Source: Rubrivivax sp. (GTDB lineage Bacteria; Pseudomonadota; Gammaproteobacteria; Burkholderiales; Burkholderiaceae_C). Taken from it: a stretch of 64,000 bases of DNA. This document shows positions 53,700 to 63,915 of the stretch, piece after piece; positions within the stretch are counted from its first letter, which is position 1; every line of letters begins with the position of its first letter. The notes below the pieces were generated by a model. It was not told where the DNA came from. It made no database searches and saw nothing but the letters and a program-made list of their open reading frames with translations. Made by a program: the position numbers and the translations under genes. The DNA lies in contig JAHECD010000001.1 of NCBI GenBank assembly GCA_024641945.1, positions 1-64,000 on the forward strand, read 5' to 3'.

Positions 53700-55448
53700 T
53701 TAGGGGGCGCCGGGAATGCGCTTCGAGCGATCCGCCGGCATCAGGAAGTCGAAGTCGACACCCTGGTCCGCCTGCGTCACCGTCTGCAGGAACAGCCGGC
53801 GGTAACCGCGTTCGGCCGTCGGCTCCACCACCGGCCTTGCTGCGGCGCGCGAGGCCAGTTCCTCCGCGCTCACCAGCAGGGCGATTTCGCGCTGCGCGAC
53901 GCTCAGGCGGATGCGATCGCCATCACGCACATGCGCCAGCGGGCCGCCCACCGCCGCCTCGGGCGTCACGTGCAGGACGATCGTGCCGAAGGCGGTGCCG
54001 CTCATGCGGCCGTCGCTGATGCGCACCATGTCCTTCACGCCGGCCCGGGCGAGCTTCAGCGGGATTGGCAAGTAGCCCGCCTCGGGCATGCCGGGCGCGC
54101 CTTTCGGGCCGATGCGCTTGAGCACCAGCACGTCGTCGGCCGTCACGTCGAGGGCGGGGTCGTCGATGCGCGAGGCGAGGTCGGCGGCGTCCTCGAAGAC
54201 CACCGCGCGGCCCTCGTGTTCCATCAGCGCCGGGCTCGCTGCCGACTGCTTGATGATCGCCCCGCCGGGGGCCAGGTTGCCCTGCAGCACGGCGATGCCG
54301 CCTTGCGGATAGATCGGGTTGGACAGTGGCCGCACGACGGTCTGCGCAAACGCGGGGCCGGCGGCGTCGAGCTCCTCGCCGAGCGTGCGGCCGGTGACCG
54401 TGAGGGCGTCCAGGTGCAGCAGCGGGCGCAGCGCGCGCAGCAGCGTCGCCATGCCGCCGGCGTGGTGGAAGTCCTCCATGTAGTGGTCGCCGCTCGGCTT
54501 GAGGTCGAGCAGCACCGGCGTCTCGCGCCCCATGCGGTCGAGTGCCGGCAGGTCCATCTCGAAACCGAGCCGGCCGGCGATCGCGGTGAGGTGCACCACG
54601 GCATTCGTCGAGCCGCCGATCGCGAGCAGCACCCGCATTGCGTTCTCGAACGCCTTGGCCGTGAGCACCCGGTCGATCGTGAGGCGCTCGCGCGCGATGC
54701 GCACCGCCTGCCCGCCGGTGCGCTCGGCGATGCGCATGCGGTCGGCCGTCACGGCCGGCGGGCTGGCGCCGCCCGGCACCGTCATGCCCAGCGCCTCGGC
54801 GATGCAGGCCATCGTGCTGGCCGTGCCCATCACGGAACAGGTGCCCACGCTCGCGACGAGCTGGTCGTTGACGGCCGCGATCTCGTCGGCGCCGATGTCC
54901 TGCGCGCGATAGCGCGCCCAGTAGCGCCGGCAATCGGTGCAGGCGCCGACACGTTCGCCGCGGTGCGAGCCGGTGAGCATCGAGCCCGTGATGAGCTGGA
55001 TCGCCGGGATGCCCGCCGATGCCGCGCCCATCAGCTGCGCCGGCACGGTCTTGTCGCAGCCGCCGATCAGCACCACCGCGTCCATCGGCTGCGCGCGGAT
55101 CAGCTCCTCGGTGTCCATCGACATGAGGTTGCGCAGGTACATGCTCGTCGGCGCAGAGAAACTCTCGTGCAGCGAGATCGTCGGGAAGTCCATCGGCAGC
55201 CCGCCCGCCAGCATCACGCCGCGCTTGACCGCCTCGATCAGCTGCGGCGCATTGCCGTGGCACGGGTTGTAGGCGCTGCCGGTGCTGGTGATGCCGATGA
55301 CCGGGCGATCGAGCGCGTTGTCGGAGAAGCCCGCACCCTTGATGAAGGCCTTGCGCAGGAAGAGCGAAAAACCGGCATCGCCGTAGCTCGTGAGCCCCTT
55401 GTGCATGCCCGAAGGCGCTTCGTCTCTGTCGGCAGGCTGGTCACTCAT
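53700..55448 (-). CDS. IlvD/Edd family dehydratase (probable sugar-acid dehydratase)
   Basis: IGITSTGSAYNPCHGNAPQLIEAVKRGVMLAGGLPMDFPTISLHE; CDKTVPAQLMGA; ISDGRMSGTAFG. Confidence 0.92.
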   Translation of the reverse strand: MSDQPADRDEAPSGMHKGLTSYGDAGFSLFLRKAFIKGAGFSDNALDRPVIGITSTGSAYNPCHGNAPQLIEAVKRGVMLAGGLPMDFPTISLHESFSAPTSMYLRNLMSMDTEELIRAQPMDAVVLIGGCDKTVPAQLMGAASAGIPAIQLITGSMLTGSHRGERVGACTDCRRYWARYRAQDIGADEIAAVNDQLVASVGTCSVMGTASTMACIAEALGMTVPGGASPPAVTADRMRIAERTGGQAVRIARERLTIDRVLTAKAFENAMRVLLAIGGSTNAVVHLTAIAGRLGFEMDLPALDRMGRETPVLLDLKPSGDHYMEDFHHAGGMATLLRALRPLLHLDALTVTGRTLGEELDAAGPAFAQTVVRPLSNPIYPQGGIAVLQGNLAPGGAIIKQSAASPALMEHEGRAVVFEDAADLASRIDDPALDVTADDVLVLKRIGPKGAPGMPEAGYLPIPLKLARAGVKDMVRISDGRMSGTAFGTIVLHVTPEAAVGGPLAHVRDGDRIRLSVAQREIALLVSAEELASRAAARPVVEPTAERGYRRLFLQTVTQADQGVDFDFLMPADRSKRIPGAP

Positions 55449-55618
55449 GGGCGGTCCGTTGGCGTCGTGGCTGCGGCACAGCGTATCAGGTGCAACCCCG
55501 ACAGGATGTCGCGCGGCGTGATGGAAAGTCTGTAGCGCACGGCGGGCCCCTGGATGGAAGAATGAACCGAGCGGTCTCTCGCTCGGAGCGGCGCACCTCA
55601 CTCTTCAACGGAGCTCCC

Positions 55619-56578
55619 ATGAAGAACCTCAGGTCTGCATTCGGTTTGTTGCTCGGCGGCGTGGTGCTGTCTTTGAGCGCACAAGCACAGAACATCTCCA
55701 TCGCCACCGGTGGCACCGGTGGTGTGTACTACCCGATGGGCGGCGGCATCGCCGCGGTGCTGTCCAAGCACATGCCCGGCATGCAGGCGACCGCCGAGGT
55801 GACTGGCGGCTCGGTCGACAACCTCAAGCTCGTCGGCAGCGGCAAGCCCTATGTCGGCTTCTCGATGACGGATGCCGGCCAGGACGCCTATCAGGGCGTG
55901 GGCAAGTTCAACGGCAACAAGGTCGCGCTGAAGACGCTGATGATCCTGTACCCGAACCGCATGCACGTCGTCAGCGTCGAAGGCCGTGGCGTCAACACGA
56001 TGGCCGACCTGAAGGGCAAGCGCGTCTCCACCGGCTCGCCGGGCAGCGCGACGGAGGTCATGGCGTTCCGGCTGATCGAGGCGGTGGGCCTCGACAAGGA
56101 CAAGGACCTCAAGCGCGAGCGCCTCGGCGTGGCCGAGTCCGTCAACGCGATGAAGGACGGCAAGATCGATGCGTTCTTCTGGGTCGGCGGGCTGCCCACC
56201 GCCGGTGTCACCGACCTCGCCAACACCCCGGGCACCAAGCTCAAGATGATCGACCACGCCGACGCGGTGGCCGCGATGAACAAGAAGTACGGCAACCTCT
56301 ACGTGGAGGATTCGATCCCGAAGAGCACCTACCGCGGCATGGACAGCGACAACAAGCAGGCCACGGTGATGAACATCCTCGTTGCGCACGAAAGCATGGA
56401 CGACAAGACGGCGCACGACATCGTCAAGACGATCTTCGAGCGCCGCGACGACCTGATCGCCGTGCACAAGGAAGCCGCCAACTTCAAGCTCGAGAACCAG
56501 AAGAGCGCGGCCACGCCGATCCCGTTCCACCCGGGCGCGGCGAAGTACTTTGCCGAAAAGGGCGTCAAGCTCGACTGA
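55619..56578 (+). CDS. TAXI family TRAP transporter solute-binding protein
   Basis: NISIATGGTGGVYYPMGGGIAAVLSKHMPGMQATAEVTGGSVDNLKL. Confidence 0.94.
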   Translation: MKNLRSAFGLLLGGVVLSLSAQAQNISIATGGTGGVYYPMGGGIAAVLSKHMPGMQATAEVTGGSVDNLKLVGSGKPYVGFSMTDAGQDAYQGVGKFNGNKVALKTLMILYPNRMHVVSVEGRGVNTMADLKGKRVSTGSPGSATEVMAFRLIEAVGLDKDKDLKRERLGVAESVNAMKDGKIDAFFWVGGLPTAGVTDLANTPGTKLKMIDHADAVAAMNKKYGNLYVEDSIPKSTYRGMDSDNKQATVMNILVAHESMDDKTAHDIVKTIFERRDDLIAVHKEAANFKLENQKSAATPIPFHPGAAKYFAEKGVKLD

Positions 56579-56602
56579 GCCGGCACGCCGCAGCGCCACG
56601 TA

Positions 56603-56640
56603 CGGGCCCCCGCCGCCCCGCTCGGGGGCCCGCTTCTTTC
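56603..56640. terminator. strong GC hairpin between TRAP binding-protein and permease genes (attenuator/mRNA stabiliser candidate)
   Basis: CGGGCCCCCG-N10-CGGGGGCCCG followed by CTTCTTTC. Confidence 0.6.
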
Positions 56641-56679
56641 GCACCCTGACCCGGCCCCGGTCAAGCGCGGCCCGATACC

Positions 56680-58707
56680 ATGACCGAAACCTCCCGAACG
56701 CCCCCGCCTGACGTCGTCGTCAGCGAAGACGCGCTGCACAAGGCCGAGGAGTTCATCGAGGCCGAGGAAGGCGCGGCGAACAAGCTCAAGGGCTGGCTCA
56801 ACGTCTTCGTCGTGGCCGTCGCGTTCGTGATGTCGGCGTTCCATCTGTACACCGCCTACGGCATCGTGCCGACCCAGACGCTGCGCCCGATCCACGTCGG
56901 CTTCGTGCTGTTCCTGTGTTTCCTGGTGTTCCCGGTCGCACCGCGCTTCCGCCACCGCATCATGTGGTGGGACTGGCTGGCCGCGGCGCTCTCGATCGCG
57001 ATCGTCGTCTACCTGGTCCAGGGTGGCGACGACTTCACCGACCGCAACACCTCGCCCAACCCCTGGGACATCGCCTTCGGCCTGGCCCTCATCGCGATGG
57101 TGCTCGAAGCGATGCGACGCACGAACGGCTGGATCATGCCGGTCATCACGTCGGCCTTCATCGCCTACGCCCTGTTCGGGCCCTGGCTGCCCGCGCCCTG
57201 GACCCACAAGGGCTACGAGATCGGGCGCCTGGTGGGTGTCATGTACATGACGCTCGAAGGCATCTACGGCGTGGCGGTCGATGTGTCGTCGTCGCTCATC
57301 ATCCTGTTCACGATCTTCGGCGCCTTTCTGCAGTATTCGGGCGCGGGCAAGTTCTACATCGACTTCTCGTTCTCTGCGATGGGCGGCAAGCCCACCGGCG
57401 CCGGCCGCACGGTGGTGCTGGCGTCGTTCCTGCTCGGCGGGCCGTCGGGCTCGGGCGTGGCGACCACGGTGACGCTGGGTGCGGTGGCCTACCCGATGCT
57501 GGCCAAGGCCGGCTACGAGAGAAACGCCGCCGGTGGTCTGCTGGCCGCCGGCGGCCTGGGCGCCATCATCTCGCCGCCGGTGCTCGGCGCGGCCGCCTTC
57601 CTGATCGCGGAATTCCTGAAGATTTCGTACCTCGACGTGCTGCTGATGGCCGTCATCCCGACGCTGATGTTCTACCTCGCGCTCTTCCTGATGGTGGAGA
57701 TCGACGCGCGCAAGTACGGCATGGGCAATACCGTCTTCGAGAAGGTCGACACGGTGTGGAACCTCACGCGCCACTACTGGTTCCACTTCCTGTCGCTGGT
57801 CTCGATCGTGGTCTTCATGATGTGGGGCTACTCGCCGGTGTTGTCGGTGTTCTGGGCCACCGTGGTGTCGTTCGTCACGAGCTTCCTGCGGCGCGACACC
57901 GCCCTCTTCTCGTACGACCTGTTCCAGGGCAGGGGCTCGTTCGTCAAGAACGTGTTCCAGTCGCCGTTCGTCAAGGCCATGGAAGGCGGCTCGATCGGCG
58001 TGCTCAACGTGGCCGCCACCTGCGCCGGCGCCGGCATCATCGTGGGCGTCGTCACGCTCACCGGGCTGGGCCTCAAGTTCAGCACCATCGTCATCGACTA
58101 CGCCGGCGGCTCGCTGCTGCTCACGGCGATCTACACGTCGCTGGTGGTGTGGATCGTCGGCCTGGCGGTGCCGGTGACGGCGTCGTACATCATCTGCGCG
58201 GTGATCGCGGCACCGGCCCTCATCAAGCTGGGCGTGCCCGACTTCGCGGCGCACATGTTCATCTTCTACTACGCCGTGCTGTCGGAGGTCTCGCCGCCGA
58301 CGGCGCTGTCGCCCTTCGCCGCCGCGGCCATCACCGGCGGCGACCCCTACAAGACCACGTTGCAGTGCTGGAAGTACACCGTGCCGGCGTTCCTGGTGCC
58401 ATTCATGTTCGTACTCGACCCCGCCGGACAGGGGCTGCTGCTGATGGGCTCGACCAAGGCACTGGCGACTGCCAACTGGTGGTCGATCGCCGAGGTCGCC
58501 GTCACCTGCGCCGTAGGCGTGGCGGCGCTGGCCGCAGGCTTCCAGGGCTGGGCCCTGAAACGCACGACCACGCTCGAGCGCTGGATGTTCATCGTCGCCG
58601 GCTTCGCGCTGGTCTACCCCAGCGCCACGGCCGACCTCGTCGGGTTCGGACTGGTGGCCGCCGTCTTGGCCCGCCAATATTTCCGGCGCGAGTTGGCACC
58701 CGCCTGA
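56680..58707 (+). CDS. TRAP transporter fused permease
   Basis: 675 aa multi-TM; GAVAYPMLAKAGYERNAAGGLLAAGGLGAIISPPVLGAAAFLIAEFL. Confidence 0.94.
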   Translation: MTETSRTPPPDVVVSEDALHKAEEFIEAEEGAANKLKGWLNVFVVAVAFVMSAFHLYTAYGIVPTQTLRPIHVGFVLFLCFLVFPVAPRFRHRIMWWDWLAAALSIAIVVYLVQGGDDFTDRNTSPNPWDIAFGLALIAMVLEAMRRTNGWIMPVITSAFIAYALFGPWLPAPWTHKGYEIGRLVGVMYMTLEGIYGVAVDVSSSLIILFTIFGAFLQYSGAGKFYIDFSFSAMGGKPTGAGRTVVLASFLLGGPSGSGVATTVTLGAVAYPMLAKAGYERNAAGGLLAAGGLGAIISPPVLGAAAFLIAEFLKISYLDVLLMAVIPTLMFYLALFLMVEIDARKYGMGNTVFEKVDTVWNLTRHYWFHFLSLVSIVVFMMWGYSPVLSVFWATVVSFVTSFLRRDTALFSYDLFQGRGSFVKNVFQSPFVKAMEGGSIGVLNVAATCAGAGIIVGVVTLTGLGLKFSTIVIDYAGGSLLLTAIYTSLVVWIVGLAVPVTASYIICAVIAAPALIKLGVPDFAAHMFIFYYAVLSEVSPPTALSPFAAAAITGGDPYKTTLQCWKYTVPAFLVPFMFVLDPAGQGLLLMGSTKALATANWWSIAEVAVTCAVGVAALAAGFQGWALKRTTTLERWMFIVAGFALVYPSATADLVGFGLVAAVLARQYFRRELAPA

Positions 58708-58749
58708 GCGCCACCGGACACCCTGCGCACACGGCACGATGGGACCGCC

Positions 58750-59685
58750 ATGACACGACTCGACGAATCCGCCACCGGCGTCTACCTGATCACCGTCACG
58801 CCGTTCACCGACGACGGCGCACTCGACCTTTCGAGTACCGACCGCATGGTCGATTTCTGCCTCGACAGCGGCGTGGCCGGCCTGACCGTGCTCGGCATCA
58901 TGGGCGAGGCCACCAAGCTCACGGCCGAGGAGTCGCGCATCTTCGTCGAGCGCGTGCTCACTCGCGTGGCCGGGCGTGTGCCGGTGGTCGTGGGCGCGTC
59001 GGCGCCCGGCTTCGCGCCGATGCGCGAACTCACCGAGAACGTGATGGCGCTGGGCGCAGCCGGTGTGATGGTGGCGCCGCCCTCCACCCTGCGCACCGAC
59101 GACCAGATCGCGGCCTACTTCGAGATGGTGCAGGAGACACTCGGCCCGCGCGTGCCGTGGGTGCTGCAGGACCACCCGGTCGCCACTGGCGTGCAGATGA
59201 CCGCCGGCACGATCCTGCGCGTGCTGCGCAACAGCCCCGGCTGCGTGATGCTCAAGCACGAGGACTGCCCCGGCCTGGCCAAGCTGGCGGCGCTGCGTGC
59301 GGCCAGCGGGCGCGGCGAGGTGCGCCGCGTGTCCATCCTCACCGGCAATGGCGGCGGCCTCTTCCTGCCGGAAGAGCTCTCGCGTGGCGCGGACGGTGCG
59401 ATGACGGGCTTTGCCTACCCCGAGATGATGGTCGGCGTGTGCCGTGCACATGCCGCCGGTGACGTCGAACGTGCGCACGACCTCTTCGACGCCTACCTGC
59501 CGCTGGCACGCTACGAACAGCAGCCCGGCATCGGCCTCGCCGTGCGCAAGCACCTGCTGGCCGAGCGTGGCGTGATCGCGTCCAGCGCCGTGCGCAAGCC
59601 CGGGCCGAAACTCGGCCCGGCCGATATCACCGACATTGCGCGCCTGGTGGCGCGCCAGCAGCGGCGGCTGGCCGAACTCGGCTGA
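58750..59685 (+). CDS. dihydrodipicolinate synthase family protein (DapA-like aldolase)
   Basis: GVYLITVTPFTDDGALDLSSTDRMVDFCLDSGVAGLTVLGIMGEATKLTAEE; VMLKHED lysine region. Confidence 0.92.
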   Translation: MTRLDESATGVYLITVTPFTDDGALDLSSTDRMVDFCLDSGVAGLTVLGIMGEATKLTAEESRIFVERVLTRVAGRVPVVVGASAPGFAPMRELTENVMALGAAGVMVAPPSTLRTDDQIAAYFEMVQETLGPRVPWVLQDHPVATGVQMTAGTILRVLRNSPGCVMLKHEDCPGLAKLAALRAASGRGEVRRVSILTGNGGGLFLPEELSRGADGAMTGFAYPEMMVGVCRAHAAGDVERAHDLFDAYLPLARYEQQPGIGLAVRKHLLAERGVIASSAVRKPGPKLGPADITDIARLVARQQRRLAELG

Positions 59686-59723
59686 CCGCCGCCACGCAAC
59701 ACCTCCAGACCGAAGGACCCGAC

Positions 59724-60446
59724 ATGACCGATGCCGCGCCGATGCAACTCGACCCGAAAGCGATCGAGATCCTCTCGCAGGTGACCACCGCCACGTTGAC
59801 GACGATCCTGCTCAAGAAGGGTCTGCGCAATGTCTGGTTGCGCGGCACGCGGCCGCTGCGGCCGGGGCAGCCACGGCTGGTCGGGCGGGCCTTTACGCTG
59901 CGCTTCGTGCCCGCGCGCGAAGACCTGGCCACCCCGGAATCCTGGGCCTCTCCCATCTCCACGCGGGCCGCGATCGAGGACATGCCGGCGGGCTGCATCG
60001 CCGTCGTCGATTCGATGGGCGTGACCGACGCCGGCATCTTCGGCGACATCCTGTGTGCCCGCATGGCCCGGCGCGGGGTGGCCGCGCTCGTGACCGACGG
60101 CGTCGTGCGCGACGTGCAGGGAGTCACAGCCACCTCGCTGCCGGTGTGGTGCAGCGGTGCGGCCGCGCCGCCCTCGGTGGCCGGCCTCACGTTCGTCGCC
60201 TGGCAGCAGCCGATCGGCTGCGGCGGTGTGGCGGTCTTTCCCGGCGACGTGGTCGTGGTCGACGACGACGGCGCGGTGCTCATTCCCGCGAAACTGCTCG
60301 ACGAAATGCTCGTGCTCGCGCCCGAGCAGGAGCGGCTCGAGTCCTGGATCATGAGCGAGGTCGAGCAAGGCGCGTCGTTGCCCGGCCTGTACCCGCCCAA
60401 CGCCGAAAACAAGGCGCGGTATCTCGCGGCATCGAAACCGAAGTAG
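59724..60446 (+). CDS. RraA family protein (HMG/CHA-aldolase-like)
   Basis: GCIAVVDSMGVTDAGIFGDILCARMARRGVAALVTDGVVRDVQGV; FPGDVVVVDDDGAVLIP. Confidence 0.9.
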   Translation: MTDAAPMQLDPKAIEILSQVTTATLTTILLKKGLRNVWLRGTRPLRPGQPRLVGRAFTLRFVPAREDLATPESWASPISTRAAIEDMPAGCIAVVDSMGVTDAGIFGDILCARMARRGVAALVTDGVVRDVQGVTATSLPVWCSGAAAPPSVAGLTFVAWQQPIGCGGVAVFPGDVVVVDDDGAVLIPAKLLDEMLVLAPEQERLESWIMSEVEQGASLPGLYPPNAENKARYLAASKPK

Positions 60447-60519
60447 GGATCCCGGGCGGCCACCGGATGCGGCTGCGGCAGAGGTGCCCGATACACTGCG
60501 GGCTCAACATGCCCCGCGA

Positions 60520-61581
60520 ATGAACGCCCGTACAAACAAGCCAGCGGGAAAGCGACCAGCACCCGGCACCCAGTCCACCGCGGTCACGCTCGGCATGGTC
60601 GCCGAAGCCGCGGGTGTGTCGCCCAGCACCGTCTCGCGCATCCTCAACGGCACGGCGGTGGTGGCGGACGAGAAGCGGCAGGCCGTCGACGCCGCCATTG
60701 CACGCCTGGGTTTTGTGCCGAACCCGGTGGCACGCGGGCTGGCGGGTGGCCGAACGCTGAGCATCGGCGTGGTCACGCAGGCGATCGACAGCCCGTTCTA
60801 CGGCGTGGCGCTGCGCGGCATCGAGGACGAACTGGACAAGGCCGGATACAGCCCGCTGTTCGTCAGCGGCCACTGGAATGCGGTCGAGGAGGCACGCTGC
60901 ATCGAGATGCTTCGCGCGCGCCGGGTGGACGGCATCGTCGTGCTCGGTGGCCGTCTCAGCGACGCCGCGCTGCGCGCCTGCGCCAAGGCGTTGCCCACGG
61001 TGGTGACCGGCCGCATGATGAAGGCGCCCAACCTGTTTGCCCTCAATTTCGACAACTTCTCCGGCGCTCGGTTGGCGACCGAGCACCTGCTGGCGCTCGG
61101 CCATCGGCGCATTGCCTTCATCGCGGGCGACCCCGGCCACCCGGACGCCATGGAGCGCGAACGCGGCTACCGTGAAGCGCTCGAGTCGGCCGGCATCGCC
61201 TATTCGAGTGCTCTTGTGGCTCCGGGACTCTTCCATGAAGACGGCGGACTGGCGGCGGCTGAGCAACTGCTGGAGGCGCGGCAGCGCTTCACCGCCCTCT
61301 TTGCCGCCAACGACCAGATGGCGGTGGGTGCCTGCCTGGCGCTGCACCGGCGCGCCCTGCGCGTACCGGACGACGTTTCGGTCGTCGGCTTCGACGACCT
61401 GCTCGTCTCCCGGCATGCCCTGCCGCCCCTGACCACGGTGCACCAGCCAGCGTACGAACTGGGACAGATCGCCTCGCAGGCGATCCTGCAGATGCTGCGC
61501 GGCGAGAAGCCGACGTCCACCATGCCGGCGCCGCGGCTGGTCGTTCGCGAATCGACGCAGCGACCGTCCCCACGGCCCTGA
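60520..61581 (+). CDS. LacI family transcriptional regulator
   Basis: TLGMVAEAAGVSPSTVSRILNGTAVV HTH; GFVPNPVARGLAGGRTLSIGVVT. Confidence 0.96.
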   Translation: MNARTNKPAGKRPAPGTQSTAVTLGMVAEAAGVSPSTVSRILNGTAVVADEKRQAVDAAIARLGFVPNPVARGLAGGRTLSIGVVTQAIDSPFYGVALRGIEDELDKAGYSPLFVSGHWNAVEEARCIEMLRARRVDGIVVLGGRLSDAALRACAKALPTVVTGRMMKAPNLFALNFDNFSGARLATEHLLALGHRRIAFIAGDPGHPDAMERERGYREALESAGIAYSSALVAPGLFHEDGGLAAAEQLLEARQRFTALFAANDQMAVGACLALHRRALRVPDDVSVVGFDDLLVSRHALPPLTTVHQPAYELGQIASQAILQMLRGEKPTSTMPAPRLVVRESTQRPSPRP

Positions 61582-61604
61582 GGCCCCCCCGAAGTTACCC
61601 TCGA

Positions 61605-61648
61605 TTGACAGCGCCGTAGCCGCCATCTATATTTTGAAAGCGCTTTCA
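61605..61648 (+). promoter_or_regulatory. near-consensus sigma70 promoter with overlapping LacI-family operator
   Basis: TTGACA (61605-61610)-N17-TATATT (61628-61633), then perfect 14-bp palindrome TGAAAGCGCTTTCA (61635-61648). Confidence 0.85.
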
Positions 61649-61686
61649 CGCTGTTCGTGACGGCGCTCTTTCAACCGCGGGACGGG

Positions 61687-62955
61687 ATGGGAACTTCGAC
61701 GCGCCGACGTGGACTCCGGCAACCGCTGCTGGGCACGGCCTTGCTGTGTGCGGCCATGGCCGCACACGCGCAGCAGGTGCTGACGGTGGCCGCCTACCCG
61801 GCCATCGACAAGATCGTCGAAGCCGCGATTCCGGCCTGGAAGCAGCGCCATCCGAATGTCGAAGTCAAGGTCGTGAGCCGGCAGTTCGCCGACCACCACA
61901 CCGCCATGACGACCGCACTGTCGACCTCCGTCTACCTGCCCGACGTGATGGCGCTCGAAGTCGGCTACGTCGGCCGCTTTGCACAGGGCGCCGGGCTCGA
62001 AGACCTGACACGTGAACCCTATGGCATCCGAAGTGTCGCCGACCGCTTCGTGCCCTATGCCATCACGCAGGCCACCGGCCGCAACGGCGCCATCGTCGCC
62101 GTGCCAGCCGACATCGGCCCCGGCACGCTGCTGTTCCGCACCGATGTGCTGGCGCGCGCCGGCGTGACCGAAGCGGAGCTGACGGCATCTTGGAGCAGCT
62201 ATGTCGCTGCAGGCGTGAAGATCAAGGCGACGACCGGCGCCTATCTGCTGGCCCATGCGCGCAACCTGAAGGACATCGTCATCCGCACCGGCATCCAGCC
62301 GGGCGAAGGGTTGTATTTCGATGGCCAGTCGCATGCGCTCGTCACGTCGCCACGTTTTGTGCGCGCGTTCGAACTCGCGCGCGAGGTACGTCGCAACAAG
62401 CTCGACGCGAAGGTGGCCGCGTGGTCCAACGAATGGGCCGAAGGCTTCAAGCGCGGCACGCTCGCCACCGAAATGTCCGGCGCCTGGCTGACCGGCCAGC
62501 TGAAAAACTGGCTCGCCCCGGATACACGCGGCCTGTGGCGCGCCGCACCGCTGCCCGAGGGCACTTTCGTGGCCTACGGGGGCAGCTTCCTGGCGATCCC
62601 GCGGGCCGCGCCGCAGGCCAACAAGCGGTTGTCGTGGGAGTTCATCCAGATGATGACGCTGGACCGCGAACGCCAGCTCGCGGCGTTCAAATCGGAAGAC
62701 GCCTTCCCCGCGCTGCTGGCCACCTACGACGATCCGTTCTTCGAGCAGCCGATCGACTTTCTCGCCGGCCAGAAGGCCCGGCTGCTGTGGCGCGACGTGG
62801 CCCGTCGCACGACCGCGGTCGCCGTGCACAAGCAGGACGCCTTTGCCAGCGAGGTCATCGACACCGAACTCGACAAGGTGCTCGACCGCGGCAAGGACAT
62901 TGCCCAGGCCCTGGCCGACGCGCAGCGCCTGCTCGAGCGGCGCGCCCGCCGCTGA
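61687..62955 (+). CDS. ABC transporter sugar-type substrate-binding protein
   Basis: Signal peptide MGTSTRRRGLRQPLLGTALLCAAMAAHAQQ; family-1 SBP features; followed by MalF-like permease; ORF track start 61657 judged too close to operator. Confidence 0.88.
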   Translation: MGTSTRRRGLRQPLLGTALLCAAMAAHAQQVLTVAAYPAIDKIVEAAIPAWKQRHPNVEVKVVSRQFADHHTAMTTALSTSVYLPDVMALEVGYVGRFAQGAGLEDLTREPYGIRSVADRFVPYAITQATGRNGAIVAVPADIGPGTLLFRTDVLARAGVTEAELTASWSSYVAAGVKIKATTGAYLLAHARNLKDIVIRTGIQPGEGLYFDGQSHALVTSPRFVRAFELAREVRRNKLDAKVAAWSNEWAEGFKRGTLATEMSGAWLTGQLKNWLAPDTRGLWRAAPLPEGTFVAYGGSFLAIPRAAPQANKRLSWEFIQMMTLDRERQLAAFKSEDAFPALLATYDDPFFEQPIDFLAGQKARLLWRDVARRTTAVAVHKQDAFASEVIDTELDKVLDRGKDIAQALADAQRLLERRARR

Positions 62956-62997
62956 TTCCCCCGCACGACGCACCGCACCGCACCGAGCCCCCGCACC

Positions 62998-63915
62998 ATG
63001 CCGCTGCCCGCATCCCTGCGCCTGTCGCCCCGCTGGACACCGTACGTGCTGCTCAGTCCGTTCGTGATCCTGTTTTTCGTCTTCGGGTTGTTCCCGCTGG
63101 TGTTCTCGCTCTACCTCGCCTTCCAGACCTGGGAGCCGACGAGCGGGCTGTCGGCAATGCAGTTCGTCGGGCTGGAGAACTTCGCGTTTGCGCTCGAAGA
63201 CGAATGGTTCTGGAAGTCGCTCAAGAATACCGGCTGGCTCGCCGTCGCCTCCGGGGTGCCGCAGCACCTGGTGGCGATCCCGCTCGCGGTGTTCATCCAC
63301 ACCTCGTTCAAGCGGCTGCGCGATGGCGTGATCGGCGCCTATTTCCTGCCGTACATCACCTCCACGGTGGCGATCGCGATCATGTTCAGCTCGCTCTTCT
63401 CCACCGACTACGGGCTGGTCAATCTGGGATTGGGCAGCCTGTTCGGCACTGCGCCGATCGACTGGTTGAACGACCCCGACCACATCAAGCCGGCCATCGC
63501 GATCATCGTCTTCTGGCGCTACGTGGGCTTCAACGTGGTGCTGTACCTGGCCGCGCTGCAGACGATCCCGAAGGACCTGTACGAAGCCGCGACGATGGAC
63601 GGCGCCGGGCGCTTCCAACAGTTCTGGTACATCACGCTGCCGAGCCTGAAGCCGATGATCTTCTTCGGCGTCACGCTGAGCGTGATCGGCGGGCTGCAAC
63701 TGTTCGAGGAGCCGTTCATCCTGACCGGTGGGCGCGGCGGCTCCGACCAGTCGGGCATGACGACCGCCATCTACCTCTACCGCATGGCGTTCGACTTCAA
63801 CGACTTCGGCGCCGCCAGCGCGATGTCGTGGCTGCTGTTCTTCGTCGTCGCGGCACTCACCTGGGCGACGAACCGCGCCTTCGCGCCGAAGAAGCACAAG
63901 GCTCGGAGCGCATGA
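62998..63915 (+). CDS. sugar ABC transporter permease (MalF/UgpA-like)
   Basis: TPYVLLSPFVILFFVFGLFPLVFSLYLAFQ; EAATMDGAGRFQQFWYITLPSLKP EAA loop. Confidence 0.93.
   Translation: MPLPASLRLSPRWTPYVLLSPFVILFFVFGLFPLVFSLYLAFQTWEPTSGLSAMQFVGLENFAFALEDEWFWKSLKNTGWLAVASGVPQHLVAIPLAVFIHTSFKRLRDGVIGAYFLPYITSTVAIAIMFSSLFSTDYGLVNLGLGSLFGTAPIDWLNDPDHIKPAIAIIVFWRYVGFNVVLYLAALQTIPKDLYEAATMDGAGRFQQFWYITLPSLKPMIFFGVTLSVIGGLQLFEEPFILTGGRGGSDQSGMTTAIYLYRMAFDFNDFGAASAMSWLLFFVVAALTWATNRAFAPKKHKARSA

Noticed and set aside
56329-59553. 1074-aa minus-strand ORF
   Set aside because: Antisense shadow of TAXI SBP, TRAP permease and DapA-like genes; composition (H, R, D, E, G repeats) is not protein-like.
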